A DNA stretch of 64,000 nucleotides from CADCVQ01 sp038260305. GTDB lineage: Bacteria > Actinomycetota > Thermoleophilia > Solirubrobacterales > Solirubrobacteraceae. The stretch lies in NCBI GenBank assembly GCA_038260305.1, contig JBBSNY010000003.1:131177-195176 (forward strand). Reading direction: 5' to 3'. Below the pieces are notes generated by a model. It was not told the DNA's origin and did not search any database. It worked only from the letters and a program-made list of their open reading frames with translations. Positions 8,043 to 15,995 of the stretch are shown piece by piece; the first letter of the stretch is position 1, and the number at the start of each line of letters is the position of its first letter. The translations under genes were made by a program, and so were the position numbers.

Positions 8043-8776
8043 AGCTGCTCACCGCACTCCTGCAAGAGCTGCCCGAGCACCTGCACCGGCAGGTCTTCAC
8101 CCATGCCTCGTGGACCGAGCGGCGCAGCGACTCCTACTCGCGCCTGGCGTTCCTCGGGGACTCCGTCCTCGGCCTCGCGCTGACCGCGCACCTGTACCCG
8201 CGCCTGGAGGCCGAGCGCTTCGGTGCGGGACGGCTGACGAAGATCCGCGCGCAGAGCGTCTCGGGCGTCTCCTGCCGCGCCGTCGCCGAGCGCCTCGGCG
8301 TGCCCGACCTGCTGCGCGCATCGGCGCCGGCCGGGATCGGCCAGAGCGTCGAGTCGCTCGTCGAGACCGAGCGCGTGCTCGCCTCGGTCATCGAGGCGGT
8401 CATCGGCGCGTGCTACCTGCACACCGGATACGAGCGCACGGCCGCGGCCGTCGTCGAGGCCTTCCAACCGGAGATCTCAAACGCGCTGACGCATCCGGTC
8501 GACTTCAAGTCGACGCTGCAGGAGCGTCTCGCGCGGCGCTCTGAGACCGTCGAGTACGTCGTCGACGTCGAGGCAGGACCGCCGCACGACCGCACGTTCG
8601 AGGTCGTCGCCAACGTCGCCGGGGCTCCCGTCGGCCGCGGCGCGGGGCGCTCGAAGAAGCACGCCGAGCAGGAGGCCGCCCGAATCGCGCTCGAGACCCT
8701 GCATCCCGACGCCCCCGACGCCCCCGACGCCCCCGACGTCCCCGACGAAGACGAGATCTGGGAGCTCGCGGAGTGA
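8039..8776 (+). CDS. rnc: RNase III-family protein with altered active site, CTG start
   Basis: 245 residues with an RNase III domain (about 1-150) and a C-terminal double-stranded-RNA-binding domain ending in GRSKKHAEQEAARIAL. RNase III cuts dsRNA in rRNA and mRNA processing. The signature reads SRLAFLGDSVLGL instead of ERLEFLGDSVLEL, and the second metal site reads LASVIEAVIGA instead of LADTVEAL. Positions equal to E. coli E41 and D114 are therefore Ala and Ser, while D45 and E117 are kept. No ATG, GTG or TTG exists in frame between the acpP stop and the conserved FTHASW, so CTG 8039 (overlapping the acpP TGA) is the likely start. An aspartate-rich PDAPDAP repeat ends the protein. Confidence 0.85.
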   Translation: MKLLTALLQELPEHLHRQVFTHASWTERRSDSYSRLAFLGDSVLGLALTAHLYPRLEAERFGAGRLTKIRAQSVSGVSCRAVAERLGVPDLLRASAPAGIGQSVESLVETERVLASVIEAVIGACYLHTGYERTAAAVVEAFQPEISNALTHPVDFKSTLQERLARRSETVEYVVDVEAGPPHDRTFEVVANVAGAPVGRGAGRSKKHAEQEAARIALETLHPDAPDAPDAPDVPDEDEIWELAE

Positions 8777-8780
8777 TCCC

Positions 8781-11700
8781 GTGCATCTGAGGTCGCTGAC
8801 GCTCAAGGGCTTCAAGTCCTTCCCGGACCGCACGAAGCTCGAGTTCGGGCCCGGCGTCTCGGTCGTCGTCGGTCCCAACGGATCGGGCAAGTCGAACGTC
8901 ACCGACGCCGTGCTGTGGGCGATGGGCGAGCAGTCCCCGCTCGCGGTCCGCGGGCAGTCGATGCGCGACGTCATCTTCGGTGGCGGCCGCGGCGTGCAGG
9001 CGCGCTCGGTGGCCGAGGTCGAGATCGTCATCGACAACTCCGATGGCGCGGTCGACGTGCCGATGGGGGAGATCTCGATCCTGCGCCGGCTGGACCGCAA
9101 CGGCGAGGGCGAGTACCGCCTCAACGGCGCGAGGTGCCGCCTCGTCGACGTGCTCGAGGTGCTCAGCGACACGGGCCTGGGCAAGGAGATGCACTCCGTC
9201 GTCTCGCAGGGCCGCGTCGAGACGATCGTCACGTCCAAGCCGCGCGAGCGCCGGCTCCTGATCGAGGAGGCAGCGGGCCTCGGCAAACACCGCAAGCGCC
9301 GCCGCCGCGCGCAGCTCAAGCTCGAGCGCACGCAGGAGAACCTCGACCGCGCGCTCGACGTCGAGCGCGAGGCGCGCTCGCGGCTGCGCCCGCTGAAGCG
9401 CCAGGCGGAGGCCGCCGAGCTGCACGAGCGCCTCGAACGCCAGACGATCGAAACGCGCTGGGAGCTCGTGCGCGACGTCGCCCGCGTGCGCCGCGCGGGC
9501 CTCGCCGAGGCGCAGCACACCGCCGCCGTGGCGCGCGCGGCGCGCGAGGAGGCGCAGACCGAGCTGACGGCCGTCGCGGCCCGTCGGCGCGAGGTCGACG
9601 AGGCGCTCGCTGCACGCAGCGAGCAGCGCGAGGCGTTCGCCCGCCGCGTCTACACGGCCCGCTCCGCCGCCGAGCGCATCGAGCTGCGCCTCGAGCGCAC
9701 GCGGTCGACGGCCGAGGACGTGCGTGAGCGCATCGAGCGCCGCGGCCGCGAGCTCGAGCTGCTCGAAGCCGGCGACGAGCTGCGCGCCGACGGCGGCGCG
9801 GTGCAGGAGGCCGGTCGCGAGCGCGTCGCTGCCCTCGAGACCGAGCTTGCACGCCTCGCGGCCGATCACGAGGCCGAGCTCGAGCTCGAGCTCGAGGCGC
9901 TCGAGCGGACCCGCGTGCAGGCCGCGGGGCTTGTCGTGCAGCAGCGCGAGCTGCTCGAGCTGCGGCGCACGGAGCTCGCCACAGCCGAGGCCGCCGCCGA
10001 GCAGGCGCGCGGCGGGCGCCGCGAGTCCGACCGCGCGCTCGAGGCGGCGCGCCGCGAGTCGGCCCGCGTCGGGGCGGAGCTCGCCGCCTGCAACCAGTTC
10101 CTGCGCACACGCGCCGGCGCCGCCGGCGGTCGCGGCACGCGCTCGCTGGCCGACGCGCTCACGGTCCGGCCGGGCTACGAGCGTGCGCTCGCCGCGGCGC
10201 TCGGCGGGCTTGTCAGTGCCGGCCTCGTGCGCGAGGTCCGCGAGGCCGACGCGCTGCTGGACGCCTCCGGCGCCGACGGTGGCCGGGTCCTCATCATCGG
10301 CGACCTCGCGCCTGGCCCGGCGCTGGCGACGCACCCGCCGGCGCCCGGCGCGCGCCATCTCGTGACCGTCATCGACGGCGAGGAGCACGAGCTCGCCGTC
10401 GCGCGGCGCCTGCTGTGGGACGCCTGGGTCGTCGAGGAGATCCACAACCTCCCACCGGGATTTCACGGCATCGCGACGACCCGCGACGGGCGGGTGTGGC
10501 ACGGCCGCCACCGCGAGCTGCGCCAGGCGCCTGAGGGCGGCGAGGAGCGCGTGCTCGCCGAGCGCAACCGCCGCGACGAGCTCATCGCCGCCAGCGAGGC
10601 CACGGTCCGCGCAGAGCATGGCGCGCGCGGGGCGTGCGCGGAAACCGAGCAGGTCGTCGTCGCGGCCGACGCCGTCCGCGAGCGCGCCGAGCACGCGCGG
10701 CGCGACGTCTCGCGGGCCTACTCCGCGGCCGAGGAGGAGGCGCGCCGGACGGCGTGGCTCATCGCCAAGCGCCGCGAGGCGCCGCTGCAGGGGCCAGCCG
10801 CCGTTCGCCGCGCGCAGATCGAGGGTGAGCTCGCCGCCGAGCACCGCGTCGCCGAGCTCGCCGAGCGCGAGCGCTCCGAGCGCGCGCGGCGGATCGCCTG
10901 CCTGCGCCACCGGATCGCCGCCGATCGCGCGCTGGCACCCGCCGCCGATCGGCTCGTCGCCGCGCTCGCCGCGGCGGCCGCCGCGATCGCGGGTCGCGTC
11001 GAGCTGCTCGAGGCCGAGCTCGCCTCCGACCGGGCGGCGGGGGAGGGCCTCGCCGTGAAGCTGCGCACGTGCGCGACCGAGGAGGCCGACATCCAGCGCC
11101 GCCTGCGCGACCGTGGGGAGCTCGTGACGGCGGCCGAGGTGCGCGCGCAGCAGGCACGCGACCAGGCCTCCGACGCCGATCAGGAGCTGGCGCTGCTCGC
11201 CGAGCGCCTCGGGTTGGCGGCCGAGCCGGCGACCGATGCGCTGACCGCCGACGAGTCGGCGGCGCTGCACACCCGCATCGAGCGCCTGCAGCGGCGGCGC
11301 GAACAGCTCGGCCCCGTCAACCCGCTGGCCAAGGACGAGTACGACCGCGCGCTCGCGCACGTGACGGAGCTCGAGACGCAGCGCGACGACCTCGAGACGG
11401 CCCTGCGCGAGCTGCGGACGCTGATCCGCGACACCGATCGCCAGATCAACGAGACGTTCGAGCAGACGTTCAACGCCGCGGCGCGCAACTTCGAGGAGCT
11501 GTCGGCGCAGCTGTTCCCCGGTGGTCGCGGCCGCCTGCGACTCGTCAAGGAGGAGCTCGGCATCACCGGGCTCGCGGGCGCGGCGGGCGCAGGCGGCGAG
11601 CCGGCGGCCGACGCCGATGCCGACGCCGACGAGGCCGCCGAGGCGGAGGTCGCCGCGACCGGCGCGCAGGACGACCTGCTCGGCGTCGAGATCGAGATCA

Positions 11701-12053
11701 CGCCGGCCGGCAAGTCGATGAAGCGCCTGACGCTGCTGTCGGGCGGGGAGAAGTCGATGACGGCGATCGCGTTCCTGTTCGCCGTCTTCCTCGCCAAGCC
11801 GTGCCCGTTCTACATCCTCGACGAGGTCGAGGCCGCGCTCGACGACCCGAACATCACGCGCTTCTTGACGCTGCTGCGGCGCTACTCCGATCGCGCGCAG
11901 TTCATCGTCGTCACGCACCAGAAGCGCACGATGGAGGCCGCGGATACGCTCTACGGCGTGTCGATGGGTGACGACGGTGTGTCGAAGGTCGTCTCGCGGC
12001 GGCTGCCGCGCGACGAGGATCCCGTCGCCGCACCCGCGGCCGGCGCCGCCTGA
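8781..12053 (+). CDS. smc: Chromosome segregation ATPase SMC
   Basis: 1090 residues. The N-terminal ATPase half starts MHLRSLTLKGFKSFPDRT with Walker A GPNGSGKSN (31-39). Long Arg/Glu/Ala-rich coiled coils flank a hinge (about residues 445-565). The C-terminal half carries the signature LSGGEKSMTAIAF and Walker B FYILDEVEAALDD. It condenses and organises the chromosome with ScpA/ScpB. The length is slightly under the usual 1150-1200, the loss being in the coils. An acidic Ala/Asp insertion (ADADADADEAAEAEV) lies just before the signature region. The GTG start follows GGAG at good spacing, 4 bases after rnc. Confidence 0.93.
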   Translation: MHLRSLTLKGFKSFPDRTKLEFGPGVSVVVGPNGSGKSNVTDAVLWAMGEQSPLAVRGQSMRDVIFGGGRGVQARSVAEVEIVIDNSDGAVDVPMGEISILRRLDRNGEGEYRLNGARCRLVDVLEVLSDTGLGKEMHSVVSQGRVETIVTSKPRERRLLIEEAAGLGKHRKRRRRAQLKLERTQENLDRALDVEREARSRLRPLKRQAEAAELHERLERQTIETRWELVRDVARVRRAGLAEAQHTAAVARAAREEAQTELTAVAARRREVDEALAARSEQREAFARRVYTARSAAERIELRLERTRSTAEDVRERIERRGRELELLEAGDELRADGGAVQEAGRERVAALETELARLAADHEAELELELEALERTRVQAAGLVVQQRELLELRRTELATAEAAAEQARGGRRESDRALEAARRESARVGAELAACNQFLRTRAGAAGGRGTRSLADALTVRPGYERALAAALGGLVSAGLVREVREADALLDASGADGGRVLIIGDLAPGPALATHPPAPGARHLVTVIDGEEHELAVARRLLWDAWVVEEIHNLPPGFHGIATTRDGRVWHGRHRELRQAPEGGEERVLAERNRRDELIAASEATVRAEHGARGACAETEQVVVAADAVRERAEHARRDVSRAYSAAEEEARRTAWLIAKRREAPLQGPAAVRRAQIEGELAAEHRVAELAERERSERARRIACLRHRIAADRALAPAADRLVAALAAAAAAIAGRVELLEAELASDRAAGEGLAVKLRTCATEEADIQRRLRDRGELVTAAEVRAQQARDQASDADQELALLAERLGLAAEPATDALTADESAALHTRIERLQRRREQLGPVNPLAKDEYDRALAHVTELETQRDDLETALRELRTLIRDTDRQINETFEQTFNAAARNFEELSAQLFPGGRGRLRLVKEELGITGLAGAAGAGGEPAADADADADEAAEAEVAATGAQDDLLGVEIEITPAGKSMKRLTLLSGGEKSMTAIAFLFAVFLAKPCPFYILDEVEAALDDPNITRFLTLLRRYSDRAQFIVVTHQKRTMEAADTLYGVSMGDDGVSKVVSRRLPRDEDPVAAPAAGAA

Positions 12054-12080
12054 GCCCCCGAAACCGCGAGCCGCGGCGCG

Positions 12081-12539
12081 CTAGAGGCGCTTCTCGCCGA
12101 AGTACACCGCGATGTGGTTGGTGTTGTAGGGCGCGATCTCGACGTAGCCGGCGCGGGAGAACAGCGAGCGGCTGTGCTCCTGGGCGGGACCGGCGTCGAG
12201 CCGGACGCGTTCGTAGCCGAGCCCCCGTGCGGCGTCCTCGAGCGCCTTCAGCAGGGCGCGACCGGCGCCGCGCGAGCGTGCGTCCGCCACGACGTACATG
12301 CGCTTGATCTCGCAGATGCCGTCCTCGAGGCGGCGCACGCCGCCGATCGCAATCGCGCGCTCGCCCGCGTAGCCGACGAGGAACGCGCCGTCAGGGGCGA
12401 CCATCTCGTCGGCCGTCGTCACCGATCCCGGGCGCTGCACACGGCCGGGGTACTGGCTGTTGAGCAGCTCTATGAGCTCGCGCATGAGCTCGCGTCCGGG
12501 GGGCTCGTCGGATCGGCCGGGACGGAACTCGAAGGCCAT
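12081..12539 (-). CDS. GNAT-family N-acetyltransferase
   Basis: 152 residues with a single GNAT domain. The acetyl-CoA-binding motif is VADARSRGAGRALLKALEDAA (pattern R/QxxGxG/A), preceded by the IKRMYVV strand and followed by YERVRLDAG and a C-terminal FSRAGYVEIAPYN block. The acceptor substrate is unknown. It is convergent with smc and divergent from ftsY, whose start is 23 bases away. The start ATG is chosen at the beginning of conserved-looking sequence; longer open sequence upstream is the antisense of ftsY. Confidence 0.85.
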   Translation of the reverse strand: MAFEFRPGRSDEPPGRELMRELIELLNSQYPGRVQRPGSVTTADEMVAPDGAFLVGYAGERAIAIGGVRRLEDGICEIKRMYVVADARSRGAGRALLKALEDAARGLGYERVRLDAGPAQEHSRSLFSRAGYVEIAPYNTNHIAVYFGEKRL

Positions 12540-12561
12540 GGCGCTATCGTCGCGCATCGCC

Positions 12562-13569
12562 ATGGCTCGCGACTGGACCGATCTCTTCATCACCGACGGC
12601 CCGCGGCCGGGCTCGCCGGCGGCCTCCGACGCCGCCGCGGAGGCCGAGCCCGAGCGCCGGCGCGGCTTCTTTCGCAAGCTGCGCCAGAACCTCTCCAAGA
12701 CGCGCGAGGCGCTCGGTGCCGAGATCCAGGCGACCCTGCTCGAGGGCGACGTGGACGAGGCGACATGGGAGCGCCTGGAGGAGGCGCTGATCATGGCCGA
12801 TGTCGGCGCGGCGACGACCGCCCGCGTCGTCGGCGAGCTCGAGGCACAGGCGTCCGGCGGTGAGATCGTCGGTGGCGAGGCGCTCAGCGCGCGGCTTGCC
12901 GAGATGCTCGCCGAGATCGCCCGCACCGGCGACGGTCGCATCGACCTGCGCGCGACGCCGACGGTGATCATGGCGGTCGGGGTCAACGGCACCGGCAAGA
13001 CGACGACGATCGGCAAGCTCGCATGGCACCTGCAGCGCGAGCTCGGCCTGACGGTGGTGCTTGGTGCCGGCGACACGTTCCGCGCCGCCGCGGTCGAGCA
13101 GCTCGCCGGATGGGCCGAGCGCGCGGGCTGCGAGATCGTGCGCGGTCGTGAGGGATCGGACCCGGGCGCCGTCGCCTTCGAGGCGATCAAGCAGGGCCGC
13201 GCGCGCGGGGCGGACGTCGTCATCATCGACACGGCCGGGCGCCTGCACACGCAGGACGACCTCATGGCGGAGCTCGCGAAGGTGCGCCGTGTCATCGCCA
13301 AACAGCTCGAGGGTGCGCCGCACGAGACGCTGCTGACCGTCGACGCGACGACCGGCCAGAACGGGCTGCGCCAGGCCAAGCTCTTCTCGGAGGTGGTGCC
13401 GGTCGACGGCATCGTCCTGACGAAGCTCGACGGCACGGCCAAGGGCGGGATCGCGCTCGCGATCGCCGGCGAGCTCGGCATTCCGGTGAAGCTCATCGGG
13501 ATCGGCGAGGCCGTCGAGGATCTGCGCCCGTTCGACGCCGACGACTACGCGCGGGCATTGTTGACGTAA
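12562..13569 (+). CDS. ftsY: Signal recognition particle receptor FtsY
   Basis: 335 residues. After an acidic N-terminal segment comes the NG domain: four-helix N domain with LEGDVDEATWERLEE, then G motifs GVNGTGKTTTIGKLA (P-loop), DTFRAAAVEQL, DTAGRLHTQDDLM and TKLDGTAKGG. FtsY docks ribosome-SRP complexes at the membrane together with Ffh, encoded about 2.4 kb downstream. No transmembrane segment is present. The ATG at 12562 is selected since TATCGT (12545-12550) lies 11 nt upstream with no Shine-Dalgarno; earlier in-frame ATGs overlap the divergent GNAT gene. Confidence 0.94.
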   Translation: MARDWTDLFITDGPRPGSPAASDAAAEAEPERRRGFFRKLRQNLSKTREALGAEIQATLLEGDVDEATWERLEEALIMADVGAATTARVVGELEAQASGGEIVGGEALSARLAEMLAEIARTGDGRIDLRATPTVIMAVGVNGTGKTTTIGKLAWHLQRELGLTVVLGAGDTFRAAAVEQLAGWAERAGCEIVRGREGSDPGAVAFEAIKQGRARGADVVIIDTAGRLHTQDDLMAELAKVRRVIAKQLEGAPHETLLTVDATTGQNGLRQAKLFSEVVPVDGIVLTKLDGTAKGGIALAIAGELGIPVKLIGIGEAVEDLRPFDADDYARALLT

Positions 13570-13632
13570 GGCCCGCAGCGATGCCCGTCGGGGCCTCGCC
13601 GGACGCAGGCCCACCAGCTACAGTCGTGGCAC

Positions 13633-14064
13633 ATGGATGCCTGGATGATCTGGATCGTGCTCGCCGTCATCCTGGCGGCCGGCGAGGTCATGTCGCTCAG
13701 CTTCTTCCTCGCCCCGTTCTCCGCCGGTGCCCTGCTCGGCGCCCTCGTCGAGCTCGCCGGGCTCGGCAGCATCGCGGCGATCATCGTCTTCGTCGTCAGC
13801 TCCGGGATGCTGCTCGGCTTCGCGCGGCCGATCGCCCGCCGGCACATGAGCACGCCGCCGCGGATCCGCACGGGAACCGCGGCCCTCGTCGGCAGGACGG
13901 CGGTCGTCACCGAGTCCGTCGACGGTGACAAGGGCACGGTCAAGCTCGAGGGTGAGATCTGGACGGCGCGCCCATACGACGAGGGCGATGTCCTGGAGGC
14001 CGGGAGCCGCGTCCACGTCGTCGAGATCCGCGGCGCGACGGCGCTCGTGAGCCCCATTGACTGA
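13633..14064 (+). CDS. NfeD-family membrane protein
   Basis: 143 residues. Two or three hydrophobic helices (about residues 4-20, 24-43 and 47-66) are followed by a soluble OB-fold C-terminal domain with GTAALVGRTAVV and GEIWTARPYDEGDVLEAGSRVHVVE, the NfeD signature. NfeD proteins pair with SPFH-domain proteins in membrane microdomains, and the SPFH gene follows after 21 bases. TACAGT (13619-13624) lies 8 nt before the ATG, consistent with a leaderless mRNA. Confidence 0.88.
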   Translation: MDAWMIWIVLAVILAAGEVMSLSFFLAPFSAGALLGALVELAGLGSIAAIIVFVVSSGMLLGFARPIARRHMSTPPRIRTGTAALVGRTAVVTESVDGDKGTVKLEGEIWTARPYDEGDVLEAGSRVHVVEIRGATALVSPID

Positions 14065-14085
14065 GGGTCCCAACAGGAGGTTGGA

Positions 14086-14991
14086 ATGGCTGCCGGACTG
14101 ATCCTGCTCATCATCATCGCGGTCTTCGCGCTGCTGCTCGCCGCGCGCACGGTGCGCATCATCCCGCAGGCCCGTGCCGGCGTCGTCGAGCGCCTCGGGC
14201 GCTACCAGCGCACGCTGTCGCCGGGCCTGGCGATCGTCGTGCCGTTCGTCGATCGCGTCGGCGCGATGATCGACCTGCGCGAGCAGGTCGTGACGTTCAA
14301 GCCCGCCGGCGTCATCACCGGTGACAACGTCGGCATCCAGATCGACAGCGTCCTGTACTTCACGATCACCGACGCGAAGTCCGTCTCCTACGAGGTCGCC
14401 AATCCGCTGCAGGCGATCGAGCAGCTCACCGTCACGACGCTGCGCAACGTCATCGGCGGCCTGACGCTCGAGCAGGCGCTCACGAGCCGCGACGAGATCA
14501 ACTCGCAGCTGCGCACGGTGCTCGACGACGCGACCGGGCGCTGGGGCATCCGCGTCAACCGCGTCGAGGTCAAGGCGATCGACCCACCCGCGTCGATCCA
14601 GGAGGCGATGGAGAAGCAGATGCGCGCCGAGCGCGACCGCCGCGCGTCGATCCTCACCGCCGAGGGCTCCAAGCAGTCGCAGATCCTCAACGCGGAGGGC
14701 GCGAAGCAGGCCGCGGTGCTGACGGCCGAGGGCCAGAAGACCGCCGCCATCCTGCGGGCCGAGGGAGAGGCGAGCGCGATCGACACGGTCTTCAAGGCCA
14801 TCCACGCGGGCGACCCCGACCAGGGCCTACTGTCGTATCAGTATCTGCAGATGCTGCCGAAGCTCGCCCAGGGCGAGGCGAACAAGATCTTCATCATCCC
14901 GTCGGAGTTCAGCCAGGCGCTCGGCAACATCGGCGGCGCGATCGCCGGCGCGGTGAAGCCCGCGCCGCCGCCGATTCCGCCGGCGCTGTGA
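14086..14991 (+). CDS. SPFH / band-7 domain protein (slipin/stomatin type)
   Basis: 301 residues: one N-terminal membrane helix (2-20), an SPFH domain (about 22-185) with RIIPQARAGVVERLGRY and LREQVVTFKPAGVITGDNV, then a coiled, Ala/Glu-rich repeat region (ILTAEGSKQSQILNAEG and similar) that drives oligomerisation. The tail ends in a proline-rich stretch. Such proteins form large ring or cage assemblies at the membrane with NfeD partners. A strong AGGAGG sits 6 bases before the ATG, so unlike nfeD this start uses a Shine-Dalgarno. It overlaps the next gene by GTGA. Confidence 0.92.
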   Translation: MAAGLILLIIIAVFALLLAARTVRIIPQARAGVVERLGRYQRTLSPGLAIVVPFVDRVGAMIDLREQVVTFKPAGVITGDNVGIQIDSVLYFTITDAKSVSYEVANPLQAIEQLTVTTLRNVIGGLTLEQALTSRDEINSQLRTVLDDATGRWGIRVNRVEVKAIDPPASIQEAMEKQMRAERDRRASILTAEGSKQSQILNAEGAKQAAVLTAEGQKTAAILRAEGEASAIDTVFKAIHAGDPDQGLLSYQYLQMLPKLAQGEANKIFIIPSEFSQALGNIGGAIAGAVKPAPPPIPPAL

Positions 14992-15638
14992 GCGCATACA
15001 TCGTCCCGGACGAGGTCGAGGCCTACGCTGCGGCGCACACGACGCCGCCCGCGGCGCACCTGCTCGAACTCGAGCGCGAGACACGCGAGACGCTGAGCTC
15101 GCCGCAGATGCTGACGGGCGACATCGAGGGCCGTTTCCTCGAGTTCCTCGTCTCGCTCTCGCAGCCGCGGCTCGTGCTCGAGATCGGCACGTACTCGGGC
15201 TACAGCGCGCTCTCGATGGCCGGTGCGCTGCCCGACGGCGGTCGCGTCGTCACGTGCGAGCTCTCCGACGAACACGCCGATGTCGCTGAGCGCCACATCG
15301 CCGCTGCGGGCTTCGCCGACCGCATCGAGGTCCGTCGCGGGCCGGCGATCGACACGATCGCCTCGCTCGACGGGCCGTTTGACCTCGTCTTCATCGACGC
15401 CGACAAGGAGGGCTACCTTGCGTACTACGAGGCGGTCGTCCCGAAGCTCTCAGAGCGCGGGTTGATTGTTGCCGACAACGTGCTGTGGAGCGGCCGCGTG
15501 GCCACGCCGCCCTCCGAGGACGACGCCGAGTCGACGATCGCGTTGCGCGCGTTCAACGACCGCATCTCCGCCGACGAGCGCGTCGTGAACGTGATGCTGA
15601 GCGTGCGTGACGGTGTGACGCTCGTGCGCCGCGCCTAG
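14988..15638 (+). CDS. SAM-dependent O-methyltransferase (CCoAOMT-like)
   Basis: 216 residues with a class I methyltransferase fold. SAM-binding motif I is VLEIGTYSGYSALSMA; the acidic ribose-binding residue follows in TCELSDEH; metal-binding aspartates lie in DLVFIDADKEGY and IVADNVLWSG. This motif set is typical of the divalent-metal-dependent catechol / caffeoyl-CoA O-methyltransferase family. The natural acceptor in bacteria of this group is unknown. It is coupled to the SPFH gene by a GTGA overlap. Confidence 0.88.
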   Translation: MSAYIVPDEVEAYAAAHTTPPAAHLLELERETRETLSSPQMLTGDIEGRFLEFLVSLSQPRLVLEIGTYSGYSALSMAGALPDGGRVVTCELSDEHADVAERHIAAAGFADRIEVRRGPAIDTIASLDGPFDLVFIDADKEGYLAYYEAVVPKLSERGLIVADNVLWSGRVATPPSEDDAESTIALRAFNDRISADERVVNVMLSVRDGVTLVRRA

Positions 15639-15781
15639 ATCGGAGCGGCGCCTTGCGGGCGGATCGTATGCGCTTCGAGCTTGGCCGCGTGGCATCCAGC
15701 CGCTAGAACGTGCAAGATGCAGTGGGGAGAGCGCGATCCGGCGGGGACCGGTCGCGTACACATCGGCCGAGGGAGCGTTTC

Positions 15782-15877
15782 ATGGGAGACAACAACGAAG
15801 GTGCACAGAGCCTGATCGTGTACGGCGGCGCGCTGCTCACGATCCTCGTCGTGATCATGGTGCTCGCCGTTTCCTGA
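15782..15877 (+). CDS. 31-residue single-pass membrane peptide
   Basis: A short frame encoding MGDNNEGAQSLIVYGG followed by a continuous hydrophobic segment (ALLTILVVIMVLAVS) to the C terminus. A GAGGGAG sequence lies at proper spacing before the ATG, and the region is otherwise free of genes. The layout (polar N terminus, one helix, no tail) is that of small bacterial membrane peptides. It stands alone between the methyltransferase and ffh and is followed at once by a strong hairpin. No family was recognised. Confidence 0.6.
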   Translation: MGDNNEGAQSLIVYGGALLTILVVIMVLAVS

Positions 15878-15893
15878 GCGCGGATCGCAGGAC

Positions 15894-15946
15894 GCGCCCC
15901 GGGCTCGCACGCGCCGTCGCATCGGCGCCGTGACGAGCCCCGGCGC
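15894..15946 (+). terminator. Long stem-loop after the small membrane peptide
   Basis: Nested inverted repeats: GCGCC at the outer edge, GGGCTCG with CGAGCCC (7 bp perfect) and an inner GCGCCG / CGGCGC pair around TCGCAT. Together they form a long, slightly bulged hairpin of about 18 paired bases between the small ORF and ffh. There is no T tract, as is common for terminators in very GC-rich actinobacteria. Confidence 0.5.
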
Positions 15947-15995
15947 GGACGCCTGAGAGCCGGCGCCGGTCGCCGCGGCCTAGACTCAGCGGGCC

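Noticed and set aside
8505..11918. Very long open frame on the minus strand opposite smc
   Set aside because: Base composition at over 70 percent GC produces long antisense frames; the plus strand encodes a complete SMC with all ATPase motifs.
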